From Vicia villosa (lineage: Eukaryota > Streptophyta > Magnoliopsida > Fabales > Fabaceae): a stretch of DNA of 64,000 nucleotides. The stretch spans positions 868,001 to 932,000 of the forward strand of contig NW_026705152.1 of the NCBI RefSeq assembly GCF_029867415.1, read 5' to 3'. Numbering within the stretch: the stretch's first letter is position 1; each line of letters begins with the position of its first letter. Made by a program: the position numbers and the translations under genes. Below the pieces are notes generated by a model, which was not told where the DNA came from, made no database searches, and saw only the letters and a program-made list of their open reading frames with translations. This document shows, in pieces, positions 21,004 through 33,480 of this stretch.

Positions 21004-23029
21004 ACCAGGTGGAGAAGTCAAGTTTGAAGGAGATCAGAAGGGCAAAACCATTGGCTCTGGAACCATAAGTCTTGGTAACTCTCCTTCCATAACTAATGTA
21101 CTTCTTGTAGAAGGATTAACGCATAACTTATTGTCCAATAAGTCAATTAAGTGACAATGGTTATGATATGATCTTCAATCAAAAGTCTTGCAAGGCTGTA
21201 AGTCAGAAGGATTTTGCAGCTTGAGAAACCAAAGCAGCTTGAGAATTTTGCAGATATAGATATTGATATATCAGAAGCTGTAGAACCAAGAAGCAAAGCT
21301 GCAGAAGCTGAAAGTCTCAGAAGCAATGGATCAGAAGATCAAGTTGCTGCATCTTTAGAGAATCTCAGGATTTCTGAAGAACCAACAGTCAGAAGATCAC
21401 CTAGACTTGCTTCAGCTCATTCAGAAGATGTGGTCCTTGGGAAGAAAGATGATCCCATCAGAACAAGGGTATTCCTTAAGAACAATGCAGAATGTCAATT
21501 AGGTCTTGTTTCTTTGATAGAGCCAACTTCTGTTGATCAAGCTTTAGAAGATCCAGACTGGATAATTGCCACGCAAGAAGAACTAAATCAGTTTACAAGG
21601 AATGATGTATGGGACTTGGTTCCTAGACCAAAAGGATTCAACATCATCGGCACTAAGTGGGTGTTCAGAAACAAGCTAAGTGAGAAGGGAGAAGTGGTAA
21701 GAAACAAAGCCAGGGGTATAGTCAGCAGGAAGGGATTGACTACACAGAAACCTTTGCACCAGTGGCCAAGTTAGAATCTATTCGTCTATTAATTTCTTTT
21801 GCCACTCAACATAACATCACTCTTTATCAGATGGATGTCAAGAGTGCCTTCCTAAATGGTTATATAGATGAATAAGTTTATGTCCATCAACCTCCTGGTT
21901 TTGAAGACTCCAAGTCTCCAAATCATGTTTTTAAGTTAAAGAAATCATTATACAGATTGAAGCAAGCTCCTAGAGCTTGGTATGAACGTTTAAGTTCTTT
22001 CCTTCTGGAAAATGGTTTCACTAGAGAAAAAGTGGACACTACTCTCTTTTGTAAAACCTTTAAAAAGGATATTTTAATCTGTCAAATATATGTTGATAAT
22101 ATTATCTTCGGAACATCTAATGCTACACTTGGAGAGGAGTTTGTTGAGTCTATGCAGGCTGAATTTGAAAAGAGCATGATGGGAGAACTCAAGTATATCC
22201 TTGGAATTCAAATCAACCAAACTTCTGATGGAACCTATGTTCATCAAACGAAGTATGTGAAAGAACTTCTGAAGAAGTTTAATCTTTCTGAAAGCAAAGA
22301 AGCCAAAACTCCTATGCATCCAACATGTGTCCTAGGTAAGGATGAGGTAAGTAAGAAGGTAGATCAGAAGTTATACAGAGGTATGATTAAATCTCTTCTA
22401 TACCTAACTGCTTCTAGACCTGACATTCTCTTCAGTTTGTGTGCTAGATTCCAATTTGATCCGAGAGAATCTCATTTAACTGCGGTTAAGAGAATTCTGA
22501 GGTATTTGAAAGGTACTACTAATATTGGTTTAGTTTACAGAAGATCCAAAGAATACAACTTAGTAGGATTCTGTGATGCTGACTATGCTGGAGATAGAAT
22601 TGAAAGGAAAACACTTCTGGAAGTTGTCAATTTCTTGGAAGTCATCTGACCTCATGGTACAACAAGAAGCAAGCTACAATTGCCCTCTCAACAACAGAAG
22701 CAGAATATGTTGCTGCTGCTGGTTGTAGCACACAAATGCTCTGGATGAGAAGTCAGCTAGAAGATTATCAGATATATGAGAGTAACATTCCTATCTTCTG
22801 TAATAATACTTCTTCTATATGTTTATCAAAGAATCCTATCTTACATTCAAAAGCTAAACATATTGAGATTAAACATCATTTCATAAGGGACTATGTTCAG
22901 AAGGGTGTTATATCTTTAAACTTTGTGGATACAGATCATCAATGGGCTGATATCTTTACAAAACCCCTTGCTGAAGATAGGTTTAAGTTCATTCTGAAGA
23001 ATATCAGTATGGATTTATGCCCAGAATGA
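20888..23029 (+). pseudogene. Copia-2 pol, integrase deleted, RT mutated
   Basis: Protease (DSGCSRHITG) is followed by a frameshift near 21140. At about 21213 the sequence jumps from the pre-integrase region to the start of RT, losing about 980 bp (7108-8087 of Copia-1) and with it the integrase. RT begins (EEPTVRRSPRLA, then PRPKGFNIIGTKWVF) but has a small deletion near 21715 and a TAA near 21873. In 21957-22649 the catalytic motif reads YVDN instead of YVDD (22089-22100). Another shift near 22610 precedes RNase H (22736-23029, ADIFTKPLAEDRF). Non-functional. Confidence 0.85.
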
Positions 23030-23434
23030 GAAGATGAGAAGATCTTATGTATGAGTATCTTCTGAAATATGATTGGATTAGTCTCTTATAAGAAGTTCTG
23101 ATTGTAATCAATTAGAAGTAGTGATTCAGTTATTTCTTACGTTACGTTGTCTAAAGTGATTCAGAATCTCTTTTAAAATAAAACAGCTGTAACTGCCTAT
23201 CCAGATGGTAGACACGTGTTCACTATTTCTGGACAAGCGTAAGTGCAGTTGAGGGGACGCCTACTTAGGTAACTGTGCTAATCTTTTTTTTGTCATTATT
23301 ATCTCTCCTCACGTCATGTAACATTAAATGCTTCACATCATTTCCTTTTATTTCTTTTCTTTTATATTCCTCAAACGTTTCTTTTCCCTCTATTTATTTC
23401 TCTATCTATGTGCATTCTTTGTCATCTCTGTTTG
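23030..23434 (+). other. Copia-2 3' non-coding region, truncated
   Basis: Matches 9918-10310 of Copia-1 until about 23405, then passes into a T/C-rich tract. The env-like frame seen in Copia-1 is absent. Confidence 0.7.

Positions 23435-23530
<96 letters not shown>
23435..23530. repeat. (CT)n microsatellite
   Basis: About 96 bp of nearly pure CT repeats with a few A or G interruptions, exactly between the end of Copia-2 homology and the next LTR. Copia-1 has only a short CTCTCTC at the matching place (10293-10300). Confidence 0.95.
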
Positions 23531-23535
23531 ATATG

Positions 23536-25327
23536 TGTAACATCCCAATTTTTATTAATATTTTTATTAATTATATTAGTAATTATATTATTTGGTGTTT
23601 TTAATAATTGCTTATTTATTTAGTTATTATGTGATATAATAATTATTTGAAATATTTAATTGTATGTGTGTTTGTGTTAGTGTTATTTGGGTTTATTAAG
23701 TTGTATGAGAGATATAGCTAAATGGGCCTAAGTGATAGATTGGTGGGTTAAGCCCAATTTACATAAGTGATATAGTAAGAGAAGGTTAGGGTTTTAGAGG
23801 TTACTATTTTCATTTGGGGGAAAAGATAGGAAGAAGAGAAAAGAGGCAAAAGGGAAGAGAACAATGGTGGAAGAGAAAAGGTAGAAGAACTCTCATTTTC
23901 GCAGCTATGTTTCAGCAAAGAGTCGCCTTAGAAAAACGGGCGTATCTGTCAATCCAACCGTTGGATCGTTGCGGTACTTGGATACAACGTTCCTGACCCA
24001 TAGAGGTAAGTTTTGACCGGAGCGATTTTGATTTTGAGGAGTTTAAGTTCGTCTGATAAGCTGATTCCTGAACTGGTTTTTAGGTGTGTCTCCTAGTGAT
24101 GTAAGAAAGGATTTCTTTTGGAGAAAAGCTTAGAGTTATGGTGAAAGAGTCCATATTTACCAAGGTAAGGGTGGGGTTCTTTCATGCTAAAGGGTTGTAT
24201 GATAGTATGTTATAGTGGGTTTAATTCTATACTTTGATATCCATGTTCTTCTATGTTGGAATTTTGGGTATTTGATGATTTGTTGGAATGTGATGATATA
24301 AATGTGATAAGTTGTGTGCAATTTATAATCTATGTGTATTAGATTGTTATGTTTGTTGTGAGTAAACCATTGATAGTGAAATAATGGGTTTTGTTATAGA
24401 ATTGGAAAATAATGGAATAGAAATATGATAGTTGAATAGAAATTAATATAGTTTAATTATTAATTGGATAGTTAAATTATTAGTTGAATTGATTCCAATA
24501 AGTCTATGTGATTGGAATATACTTGGACTTGGACCAATTATTCGGTTTATCGGTAAATTACGGTATTTTGAGAAATTGGTTGTAATTGTGTTTTGGCTTG
24601 AATATGTATGTTGAGAAATATATATTGTCATGCCAATGATGTTGTTTTGATATTGATTCTTTATGGTTAGTTGGTTAGCATTAATTCTAATGATTAATTG
24701 CTTGATGTTGAAAATGTGCGTTCATGTATAATTGACAAAAATGAGAATTAACATGAGATATTATGATTACTAGTGTTAATTGGATTTTGTGAATCGTAAT
24801 TGATTAATTGGCCTCTCATATGTGAATGATGTGTGTGTGTTGTGAATGTTGTGTACAATTGGTGGATAATTCATAGAGTTGAATTATTGTGATATGTGGA
24901 AAGTTAAGATGGTAGAGATGATCTTAATTGCATATATTTGTGAGATTGTACATACATTCATATCATAGTGTGCCTTGAAACATAGGTGGAATTGCTTTGA
25001 AACACAAGCGTGGCTTGGATTCTAGAGTGAATCGGAAAGCGGTAAACTATATGTTTACATTTGGTGGCTTTGGTCTTGTCCGGATCTGAAGCGTGGCTAG
25101 ATTCTATATGAATCGGAAGCGGTGGAACTTTGGGTCCATATTGGGTACCACATGCATAGAGTCACATGTCTTGCATTGAGTTACATTGGAGTTATGTGAT
25201 GTTTGAATATATGTAATTATGTGATTAGGTGATTGTTATGTGTGCATGAGATGTGATAATTAAATTTGGTGATGTTTGATACATGATTTTGGTGATATAT
25301 GTAAATGAAACGTATATGATGAGAATG

Positions 25328-25406
<79 letters not shown>

Positions 25407-26103
25407 GTGGAATATATGAACCATGTTTTGCCATTGTTGATAGTTGTATTAATTTACGTTGCGATTATGAAGTATATGTTATTATGTGCTTGAATGACAT
25501 ACTTGTAAACTTGAATACATTGTTATAGTTGATAGTTAACATTATTGTTGTGATGCAAATTGCTTATATTGAGAAGTGGTGAATTGTGTATGATTTTATC
25601 TTTGCTATATGTATTATCATACTTTCCTTTATAATGTTTGATATCTCACCCCTTCGGCTGATGTTTCCCCTACCATGGGAAATGGGCAGGTACTCAAGTA
25701 TAACTATGGAAGTTTGTAGGTTCATCGTATCCAGTTGGTGTGTCGCTCTGATACGTAGCACTCGGGGGGTTGTCTATATTGTTGTTTCTATGTTGTTCAT
25801 GTTTTAGTTGTTGAGTTCCAAATTGGATATTGAGAAGTACTATGATGTTTGAATTTGTTTCCGATTAAATAAGATGATTTGTTTACAAAGCTGAATGTTA
25901 TGATTCCGCTGCATATTAAAATGAAGTTGGTTTGTCTAAGAGCTGTTATAAGTTGTTTTGTGCTTATCTGAGATTAAAGTGCTATGTATCTGTTTATGAG
26001 TTGTTAATATGAAGTAAATGTGATATCCCAAATACTTGTTGATAGTTTTTAAAATACTCTGATTTCACGCATGATATTTTCGGGTAGAATTTGGGGTGTT
26101 ACA
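23536..26103 (+). repeat. Ty3/gypsy LTR, Tekay-like (tentative)
   Basis: 2568 bp between TGTAACATCCC and GGGGTGTTACA, which are near-perfect inverted ends, followed by a tRNA-iMet PBS, so this is a 5' LTR. End sequence, length and PBS fit chromovirus Tekay elements. It contains a long AT microsatellite and a pair of ~35-bp repeats (about 25015-25050 and 25088-25125) with GATTC/GAATC hairpins. There is no second LTR in the window. Confidence 0.65.
25330..25398. repeat. (AT)n microsatellite inside the LTR
   Basis: 69 bp of perfect alternating A/T. Confidence 0.95.
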
Positions 26104-26107
26104 TTAG

Positions 26108-26119
26108 TGGTATCAGAGC
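26108..26119 (+). other. Primer binding site (tRNA-iMet)
   Basis: TGGTATCAGAGC begins 5 nt after the LTR end at 26103. Confidence 0.8.
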
Positions 26120-26974
26120 AGGTCGGTCCGTCCGGCCAATTTGTCGAGTCAGTTGAGTTGTGTGACAGTTGAATGATGTTAGTGTTTTATTCCTTAGTAC
26201 GCGACATGTGTGTGAAACACTGCTGGTACTTGTTCGTTTTGTTGCAGGGTTAGTTTGAGCGAAGTAGGGAAGAAGCTGTACTTCTTGGATATGTTTCAGT
26301 TGTAAGTTATTGGTGCAATATATTTCTTAAGGAGACAGAGCAAGCAGTGTAGAAGTTTGTTGGTTTCCGAATTCGAAGGTAACATGGATTTAAGATTTTG
26401 GTTGTTTAACAAGTCGGAACGTCTTGGAATAAGGACAATTGTTATAAGATGGAATTTAGGAAGTTGTCATATTCAGCATTATTGGTGGACTATGAAGTTA
26501 TCAGTTTAAGTAACCGTTGCGTAGGATGTTGACGTAAGAATAATTATTAAGCGACGAATTACGGTAGACCTTGTCAAGGGATCCTTGGCAAGAGATTGGA
26601 AAAGTTGTCGAAGTTGTTGGAACGTTCAAGTCGGAGTTAGAAATGCGAAGGGACGAGTATGATTCCAAGAATAAAAAGTGTTGATAGTGGTGTAAAGGAA
26701 TTATGTTCTAATGTTATCACAAGGTGTGTGTTAGCATGTTCAGATGATTTTGGGAGTTAATGAAGTATGGTATTTTTGGTGACGGAAAGGATTCTATTGC
26801 AGTTAAGTAACGATGGTTTACGCTACCATTATGGTTGTCGGCTATCTATTGACAAATTGAGGAACTGATCACCCTTAATCTCTTGTTGATAGTAGACGGA
26901 ATCGTATTGGAATGAGATAGACTTGTCTTGCCAGCTTGATAATATTGGAAGTGAATGAGTTTGTGCAAGATGGT
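26120..26974 (+). other. Internal leader of the Tekay-like element, no coding seen
   Basis: About 850 bp in which a gag start would be expected. I find no open frame of useful length and no gag motif. Either the element was non-autonomous, or this is only its 5' leader and the rest was lost at the junction with Ogre-1. Confidence 0.45.
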
Positions 26975-29010
26975 GCGATGTTGATCATTTGTTTACCTGG
27001 ACCTGTTCCTTATAACTCTGACAAGGCAGTTCCATACAATTAAAATGCAACAATGATAAAGGATGGACAAGAAGTTCCTTTGCCTACTCTCTCATCTGTT
27101 GTAAACATTGCTGATGTAAGTCGTGTAACAAGAAGTGGACGTGTGTATACTCCACTACCTCCAAAGCAGCCTATTGCTCCTGCGACCGGACAAAATCATG
27201 TCAATGTTCCAGTGGGAAATCCTGTGGAAACTCCTGTCAATAATACAAACACTGATGTTGGCCAATCCAGTGGAACCAATGTCAATCCTGACTTTGATGA
27301 AATTTTGAAGCTTATCAAAGCGAATACAAAATTGTGGATCAGCTTATGCAGACTCCCTCAAAGATCTCAATACTTTCATTGCTTTTAAAATCTGAAGCCC
27401 ACAGGGAAGCCCTGATGAGAGTCTTGGATCAAGCTTTTGTAGATCATGATGTGACTGTTGATCATTTTGATGGGATAATAGCTAACATAACAGCTTGCAA
27501 CAATTTAAGCTTCTGTGATGAAGAACTCCCCGAGGAGGGTAAAAATCACAGCCTTGCTCTACACATTTCTATGAACTGTCAGTCAGACTCTTTGTCCAAT
27601 GTGTTGGTAGACACCGGATCTTCCTAGAATGTGATGCCAAAGACGACTCTTGCTCGCTTGTCTTACCAAGGAATGTCTATGAAGTTCAGTGGCGTAGTAG
27701 TCAAAGCATTTGATAGATCGCGAAAATCTGTTATCGGCGAAGTCAACCTTCCTATGACAATTGGTCCACATACATTTCAAATCACCTTCCAAGTCATGGA
27801 CATTCAAGCTGCTTATAGCTGTCTGTTAGGACGACCATGGATCCATGAAGCGGGGGCAGTAACTTCTACGCTCCATCAAAAGTTAAAATTTGTAACAAAT
27901 GGAAAATTGGTAACGATAAGTGGAGAACAAGCCTTAATGGTGAGTCATTTATCCAATTTCTCTTTCATTGGTGCTGATGATGTGGAAGGAACTCAGTTCC
28001 AAGGTCTCTCTTTAGAAGGCGAATCTTCCAAGAAGAAAGCATCAATCTCTTCTTACAAAGATGCAGTGAAAATAGTGAAAGATGGAACTACTACTGGCTG
28101 GGGGCAAGTTGTGATCCCTACCAAAAATGAAACTAGAGCAGGTCTCGGATGTTCACCAATGTTCTCAAACTGCACCAAGAAGGATGAAACCCTTCGTCCG
28201 ATCAAAGAAACATTCATTAGTGGAGGATTCCTTAACCCAATTCCTCAAGAGGTTAATGTCCTTATTGAAGAATGCATCGAGGAAGGTCTACCTGATCCTG
28301 AAGAAGAATGGAAGTGTTATCTCAATGACTCGGGATACATATCTCAGGAAGAACCACATGCACCGTTCTATCCTCCTTCAGAGAAATCTAAAGGCAAAGA
28401 AACTGAGTCTGTTCCCGCAGAAATATGGGACACCTTGGGACAACCAAGTGGAAAATATGATTATATGGTGAAATATACTGCACCTGAAAGTTCAAAGATT
28501 GCGATTGAAGATATCCAACCAACTGGATGGGGAGATCCCTTTGAATATAATAGTCAACCAGAAGAGGCTTATCAGCCCTGTCAATTTTCTCAGCAGCCTG
28601 AAATTACTGAAGATTTCAGCTCCAATGCATCTGCCAAGATTTATAATCCTGAAGATGGTTGTTATTACATAAATGCCATTTTTGAAGATGAAGGGGAAGA
28701 TGGCCCCGCAGTTGACTCGGAAAGTGTCGCTGACAATGAGTCTCTTCATCCTGAAGACTGGGAAATACATCCTGAAAATTCTGAAGATTGTGACTCGTCT
28801 TATGCTCTTCAAGAAGTAGAAGAAGACCGTTTCAATTCTACAAAGAACAAGGTTGACAAACCAGGACCTTCAAAACCAGCTCGACCAGCGGTCAATGTCA
28901 ATACTGAAGATAATTCTGAGGAGAATTTTCCTGAATACATAATACACAGAGGAGTTCGTTGCTACTGGAAAGCTGTCGACATTCCGAATGTTGTTCGCCG
29001 CTCAAAGTAA
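26975..29010 (+). pseudogene. Ogre-1 gag-pro C-terminal part
   Basis: Begins LPGPVPY and continues VVNIADVSRVTRSGRV, as in Ogre-2. A stop near 27041, a frameshift near 27320 and a TAG at 27625-27627 break it. The aspartic protease shows VDTGSS (Asp codon 27610-27612) directly before the TAG, then AFDRSRKSVIGEVNLP and CLLGRPWIHEAGA. Downstream is a ~330-residue acidic tail that ends in AAG-TAA at 29005-29010, where the intron donor overlaps the stop. The protein would process the polyprotein; this copy is inactive. Confidence 0.85.
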
Positions 29011-29363
29011 TCACCTCGCTGTTATTTTGACCTCCTGCCTTGCCCAAAGCAGAGAGATGTTTTATAGGGCTTTGCTTTTAAATGTTCCGCCCAAATAACT
29101 TTGTGTATAAGGCTTTGTTTTTAAAAGTTTCCCTCTTTGTCCTGCCCAAGACAAATGAGTTTGTGTTTAGGGCTTTGTTTCAAAAATGAATCATAAACAA
29201 AGTGTCATTTTGAATTCCCTACATTATATGTTTTATTTTTGCTTTTTTTTCTGGAAATGGTAATCCTAAAAAACCCAAAATAAAAAAAAAACTCTTTCAA
29301 AAAAATCTGCATACACTCCTGCATCCATAAATTTTCTGAAATAAATATAAATCACATGTGCAA
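29007..29363 (+). other. Ogre-1 pro-RT intron, acceptor mutated
   Basis: The donor GTAATC at 29007 overlaps the gag-pro stop, as in Ogre-2. At the position aligned to the Ogre-2 acceptor (TGCAG) Ogre-1 has TGCAA (29359-29363). The acceptor AG is therefore lost and the normal join could not be made. Confidence 0.6.
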
Positions 29364-32300
29364 ATTTACTATTGATAAACCCATTGAATGCAATAACCCT
29401 ATGCCCTCTCCCAACTTTGAGTTTCCTGTGTTCGAAGCCGAAGAAGAGGAAGAAGAGGAGATCCCGGACGAGATCTCTCGATTACTTAAGCACGGGGAAA
29501 GAGCCATTCTGCCTCACAAAGAGCCTTTAGAAAAGATTAACTTGGGTTCTGAAGAAGACAAAAAAGAAGTGACCATTGGATCGCTGCTTGATGCTGATAT
29601 CAAGAGTAAGTTGACAGACCTTCTCAAAGAATATGTTGACGTGTTTGCCTGGTCCTACCAAGACATGCCTGGGTTGGATACCAATATTGTTCAGCATTAT
29701 TTGCCATTGAAGCCAGAATGTCCGCCAGTTAGGCAGAAATTGCGAAGGACTCACCCTGATATGGCTAACAAGATCAAAGTGGAAGTTCAAAAACAGCTCG
29801 ACGCAGGTTTTCTTGTCACCTCAGAGTATCCTCAATGGTTGGCCAACATAGTGCCAGTTCCGAAGAAAGATGGCAAAGTCAGAATGTGTGTATACTACCG
29901 TGACTTGAACAAGGCCAGTCCAAAATATGACTTTCCATTACCACATATCGACATGCTGGTCGATAACACCGCTAAGTTCAACGTCTTTTCCTTCATGGAC
30001 GGGTTCTCCGGTTATAATCAGATCAAGATGGCTCCTGAAGACATGGAGAAGACATCTTTCATCACCCCACGGGGTACATTTTGCTACAAAGTGATGCCGT
30101 TTGGATTAAAGAATGCAGGCACAACTTACCAAAGGGCAATGACTACTCTCTTTCATGACATGATGCATAAAGAAATTGAAGTTTATGTGGACGACATGAT
30201 AGCCAAGTCCAGCACAGAAGAAGAGCATATTGAATACCTTTTGAAGTTGTTTCAACGACTAAGGAAATATCAGCTTCGCTTGAATCCTAACAAATGTACT
30301 TTTGGGGTTAGATCTGGAAAACTCTTGGGTTTCATTGTCAGCCAAAGAGGTATTGAAGTAGATCCCGACAAAGTCAGAGCTATTCAAGAGATGCCTGCAC
30401 CAAAAACTGAAAAGCAAGTAAGGGGATTTCTCGGACGATTGAACTACATCTCCAGATTCATCTCTCAAATGATTGCTACTTGTGGGCCAATTTTCAAGCT
30501 TCTCCGCAAAGATCAAGGGGTTGTATGGACTGAAGATTGCCAGAAAGCGTTCGACAGTATCAAGGAATACCTGTTAGAACCACCAATATTGATTCCTTCA
30601 GTTGAAGGAAGACCACTAATCATGTACCTTACCGTGTTGGAAGAATCCATGGGTTGTATGCTTGGACAGGAAGACGAAACCGGTAAGAAGGAGCATGCCA
30701 TCTATTACTTGAGTAAGAAATTCACAGATTGTGAGTCTCGTTACTCCATGCTCAAAAAAACATGTTGTGCTTTGGCTTGGGCTTCAAAACGTCTCCGCCA
30801 ATACATGATCAACAATACTACTTGGTTAATCTCCAAAATGGATCCGATCAAGTACGTCTTTGAAAAGACTGCCTTAACAGGAAGGATTGCCCGATGGCAA
30901 ATGCTGTTATCCGAATATGACATCGAGTACCGTGCTCAAAAAGCGGTTAAAGGAAGCATTCTCGCCGATCATTTGGCGCATCAACCAATTAATGAATATC
31001 AATCTCTCAAGTTTGACATTCCTGATGAAGATGTCATGTACTTGAAGATGAAAGATTGTGACGAACCGTTACCTGAAGAAGGTCCTGATCCTGGATCAAG
31101 ATGGGGCCTAATTTTCGATGGAGCAATAAACGCTTTTGGAAATGGAATTGGGGCAGTCATCATCACTCCCAAGGGTACTCATATCTCGTTCTCCGCCAGA
31201 TTGCTATTTGATTGCACCAACAACATCGCAGAATATGAAGCTTGTATCATGGGTCTCGAAGAAGCCATTGACTTAAGGATCAAAATCCTCGACATGTATG
31301 GAGATTCAGCCCTCGTGATATACCAAATCAAAGACAAATGGGAAACTTATCACCCTGTCTTGATTTCGTACAGAGATTATGCAAGACGTCTGTTGACTTT
31401 CTTCAATAAGGTTGAATTGCATCATATACCTCGAGATCAGAATCGAATGGCAGACGCCTTGGCTACTCTATCTTCCATGTTCAAAGTCAATCATTGGAAC
31501 GATATGCCTAAAGTTAGAATTACGTGCCTTGAAAGGCCTGCCTATGTGTTTGCAACTGAAGCAGTCATCGATGATAAACCGTGGTTCCACGACATCAAAC
31601 GCTTCCTTCAAACTCAAGAGTACCCGCTTGGGGCATCAAACAAAGATAAGAAAACTCTAAGGAGACTTTCTGGCAGTTTCTTCCTGAATGAAGATGTGCT
31701 ATACAAAAGAAATTTCGACATGGTTTTGCTCAGATGCGTGGATAGACACGAAGCAGACATGTTAATGCATGAAGTGCATGAAGGGTCCTTTGGAACTCAT
31801 TCAAATGGGCATGCAATGTCCAAGAAAATCTTATGAGCAGGATACTATTGGTTGACAATGGAATCAGACTGTTACAAACACGTGAAGAGATGTCACAAGT
31901 GCCAGATCTACGCAGACAAGATCCATGTGCCACCGACTCTACTCAACGTTCTCTCGTCTCCATGGCCTTTCTCCATGTGGGGTATCGACATGATTGGAAT
32001 GATCGAACCGAAAGCTTCAAACGGTCATCGTTTCATCTTGGTAGCTATTGATTACTTCACCAAATGGGTCGAAGCAGCATCTTACGCCAATGTTACAAGA
32101 CAAGTGGTTGTAAGGTTTATCAAGAATAACATCATTTGCCGATATGGTGTTCCCAGCAAGATCATTACTGACAATGGTTCAAACTTGAATAACAAAATGA
32201 TGAAAGAATTGTGTGAGGAATTCAAGATTGAGCATCATAACTCTTCTCCTTACAGACCAAAAATGAATGGCGCCGTCGAAGCCGCCAACAAGAACATTAA

Positions 32301-32829
32301 GAAGATCGTCCAGAAAATGGTCGTCACTTACAAAGACTGGCACGAAATGCTACCATTTGCTTTACATGGGTACCGTACTTCAGTGCGTACTTCAACGGGG
32401 GCAACTCCCTTTTCTCTAGTATACGGCATGGAAGCTGTGCTCCCGGTAGAGGTTGAAATCCCATCAATGAGAGTCCTCATGGAAACTAAGTTATCAGAGG
32501 CTGAATGGTGTCAAAGCAGATACGATCAGTTGAACTTAATCGAAGAAAAACGTATGACTGCTCTATGCCATGGACAGTTATACCAAGCAAGGATGAAACA
32601 AGCTTTTAACAAAAATGTTCGACCTCGTGAATTTCGAGAAGGCGACCTCGTGCTTAAAAAGATCTTGTCTTTTCAACCAGATTCTAGGGGAAAATGGTCT
32701 CCTAATTACGAAGGCCCGTATGTTGTCAAAAGAACATTTTCTGGCGGCGCCATGACTCTTGCAACCATGGATGGTGATGAACTCCCACATCCTGTGAATG
32801 CTGATGCAGTCAAGAAATACTTTGTCTAA
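29356..32829 (+). pseudogene. Ogre-1 pol: RT, RNase H, archaeal-type RNase H, integrase
   Basis: One frame with a single TGA at 31834-31836. RT spans about residues 100-330, with YVDDMIAKS (Asp codons 30190-30195). It differs from Ogre-2 at CVYYRDLNKASPKYDFPLP, where two conserved Asp are Tyr. The RT-linked RNase H follows to about residue 540. A second RNase H (WGLIFDGAINAFG; AEYEACIMGLEEA; YGDSALVI; ADALATLSSM) is the extra domain typical of the Tat/Ogre lineage. Integrase has its zinc finger around the TGA (RCHKCQIYAD) and D-D-E residues in WGIDMIGM, ITDNGSN and GAVEAANKN. The stop lies where Ogre-2 encodes Arg. Confidence 0.9.
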
Positions 32830-32852
32830 AAAAGAACAAAAGAACAGCTCGG

Positions 32853-32998
32853 TAAGTCGAAAACCCGCAAAGGGCGACTTAGGCAAAAATGAGCGTCTCG
32901 GTGGACTGAAAACCTGAAAGGGCGGTCTAGGCAAAAATTAGAGACAATAAACAGAAAAAATTCATCCTGGTAGATTGAAAACCTGAAAGGGCAATCTA
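32853..32998 (+). repeat. Hairpin array G in Ogre-1 (three units)
   Basis: Each unit is arm, AAAACCYG(C)AAAGGG, reverse arm, AGGCAAAA. Arms: TAAGTCG/CGACTTA (32853-32859/32875-32881); TGGACTG/CGGTCTA (32902-32908/32923-32929, two wobble pairs if RNA); TAGATTG/CAATCTA (32971-32977/32992-32998). An inner CCC...GGG stem closes a GAAA or GCAAA loop. Confidence 0.75.
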
Positions 32999-33480
32999 GG
33001 CAAAAATTAAGGATTTATGACAAAGTAACTGCATCAGTCTGTACTTCGTCACCTGAAGAGTCTGTACTTCATCAAAGGATCTTCAATCAAATCATTGCCA
33101 ATCTGAAGCAACAAGCACAGTTGGAACTCAAAGTTGTTAGGGAAAACAGTGGTTATTGCTTTCAATGTAGCCTTTTCCGCATAATCACCATTTCCAACTT
33201 TTGTAAATACTTCATGGAATCACGCCTTTAGCTGATTACCATCCTATTAAATAAATTTGAGCCTTGTGCCCATTTGTTTGCAATCTCTAATTTCTTTTAG
33301 CTTGCAAAATGACGCTTTAATTGTGTTATTCACTTTTGAAAGAAAAAAGAAAAAAAGTTTTAAGTGAATTTACTTTTCTTTTTCAAAATAAAAGCGAAAC
33401 TTTCCTTTAAGTTGTGAACAACAGAAGGAACATCAACAGCTATCTCCATAGGATGAATCAAAGATTATGATAGGAAAAGC

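Larger units (their letters stand above)
10856..23434 (+). mobile_element. Ty1/copia element Copia-2 (SIRE-like), interrupted and 3'-truncated
   Basis: A second SIRE-like copy in the same orientation, directly joined to Copia-1. It has a 5' LTR (lacking the first 2 bp), PBS, gag split by the Athila-type insertion at 12366/19297, protease, then a deletion of integrase at about 21213, a broken RT, RNase H and about 400 bp of 3' non-coding sequence. It ends at a CT microsatellite, with no 3' LTR in the window. Confidence 0.85.

Noticed and set aside
23275..23623. Ser/Leu-repeat ORFs
   Set aside because: They are translations of the CT microsatellite.
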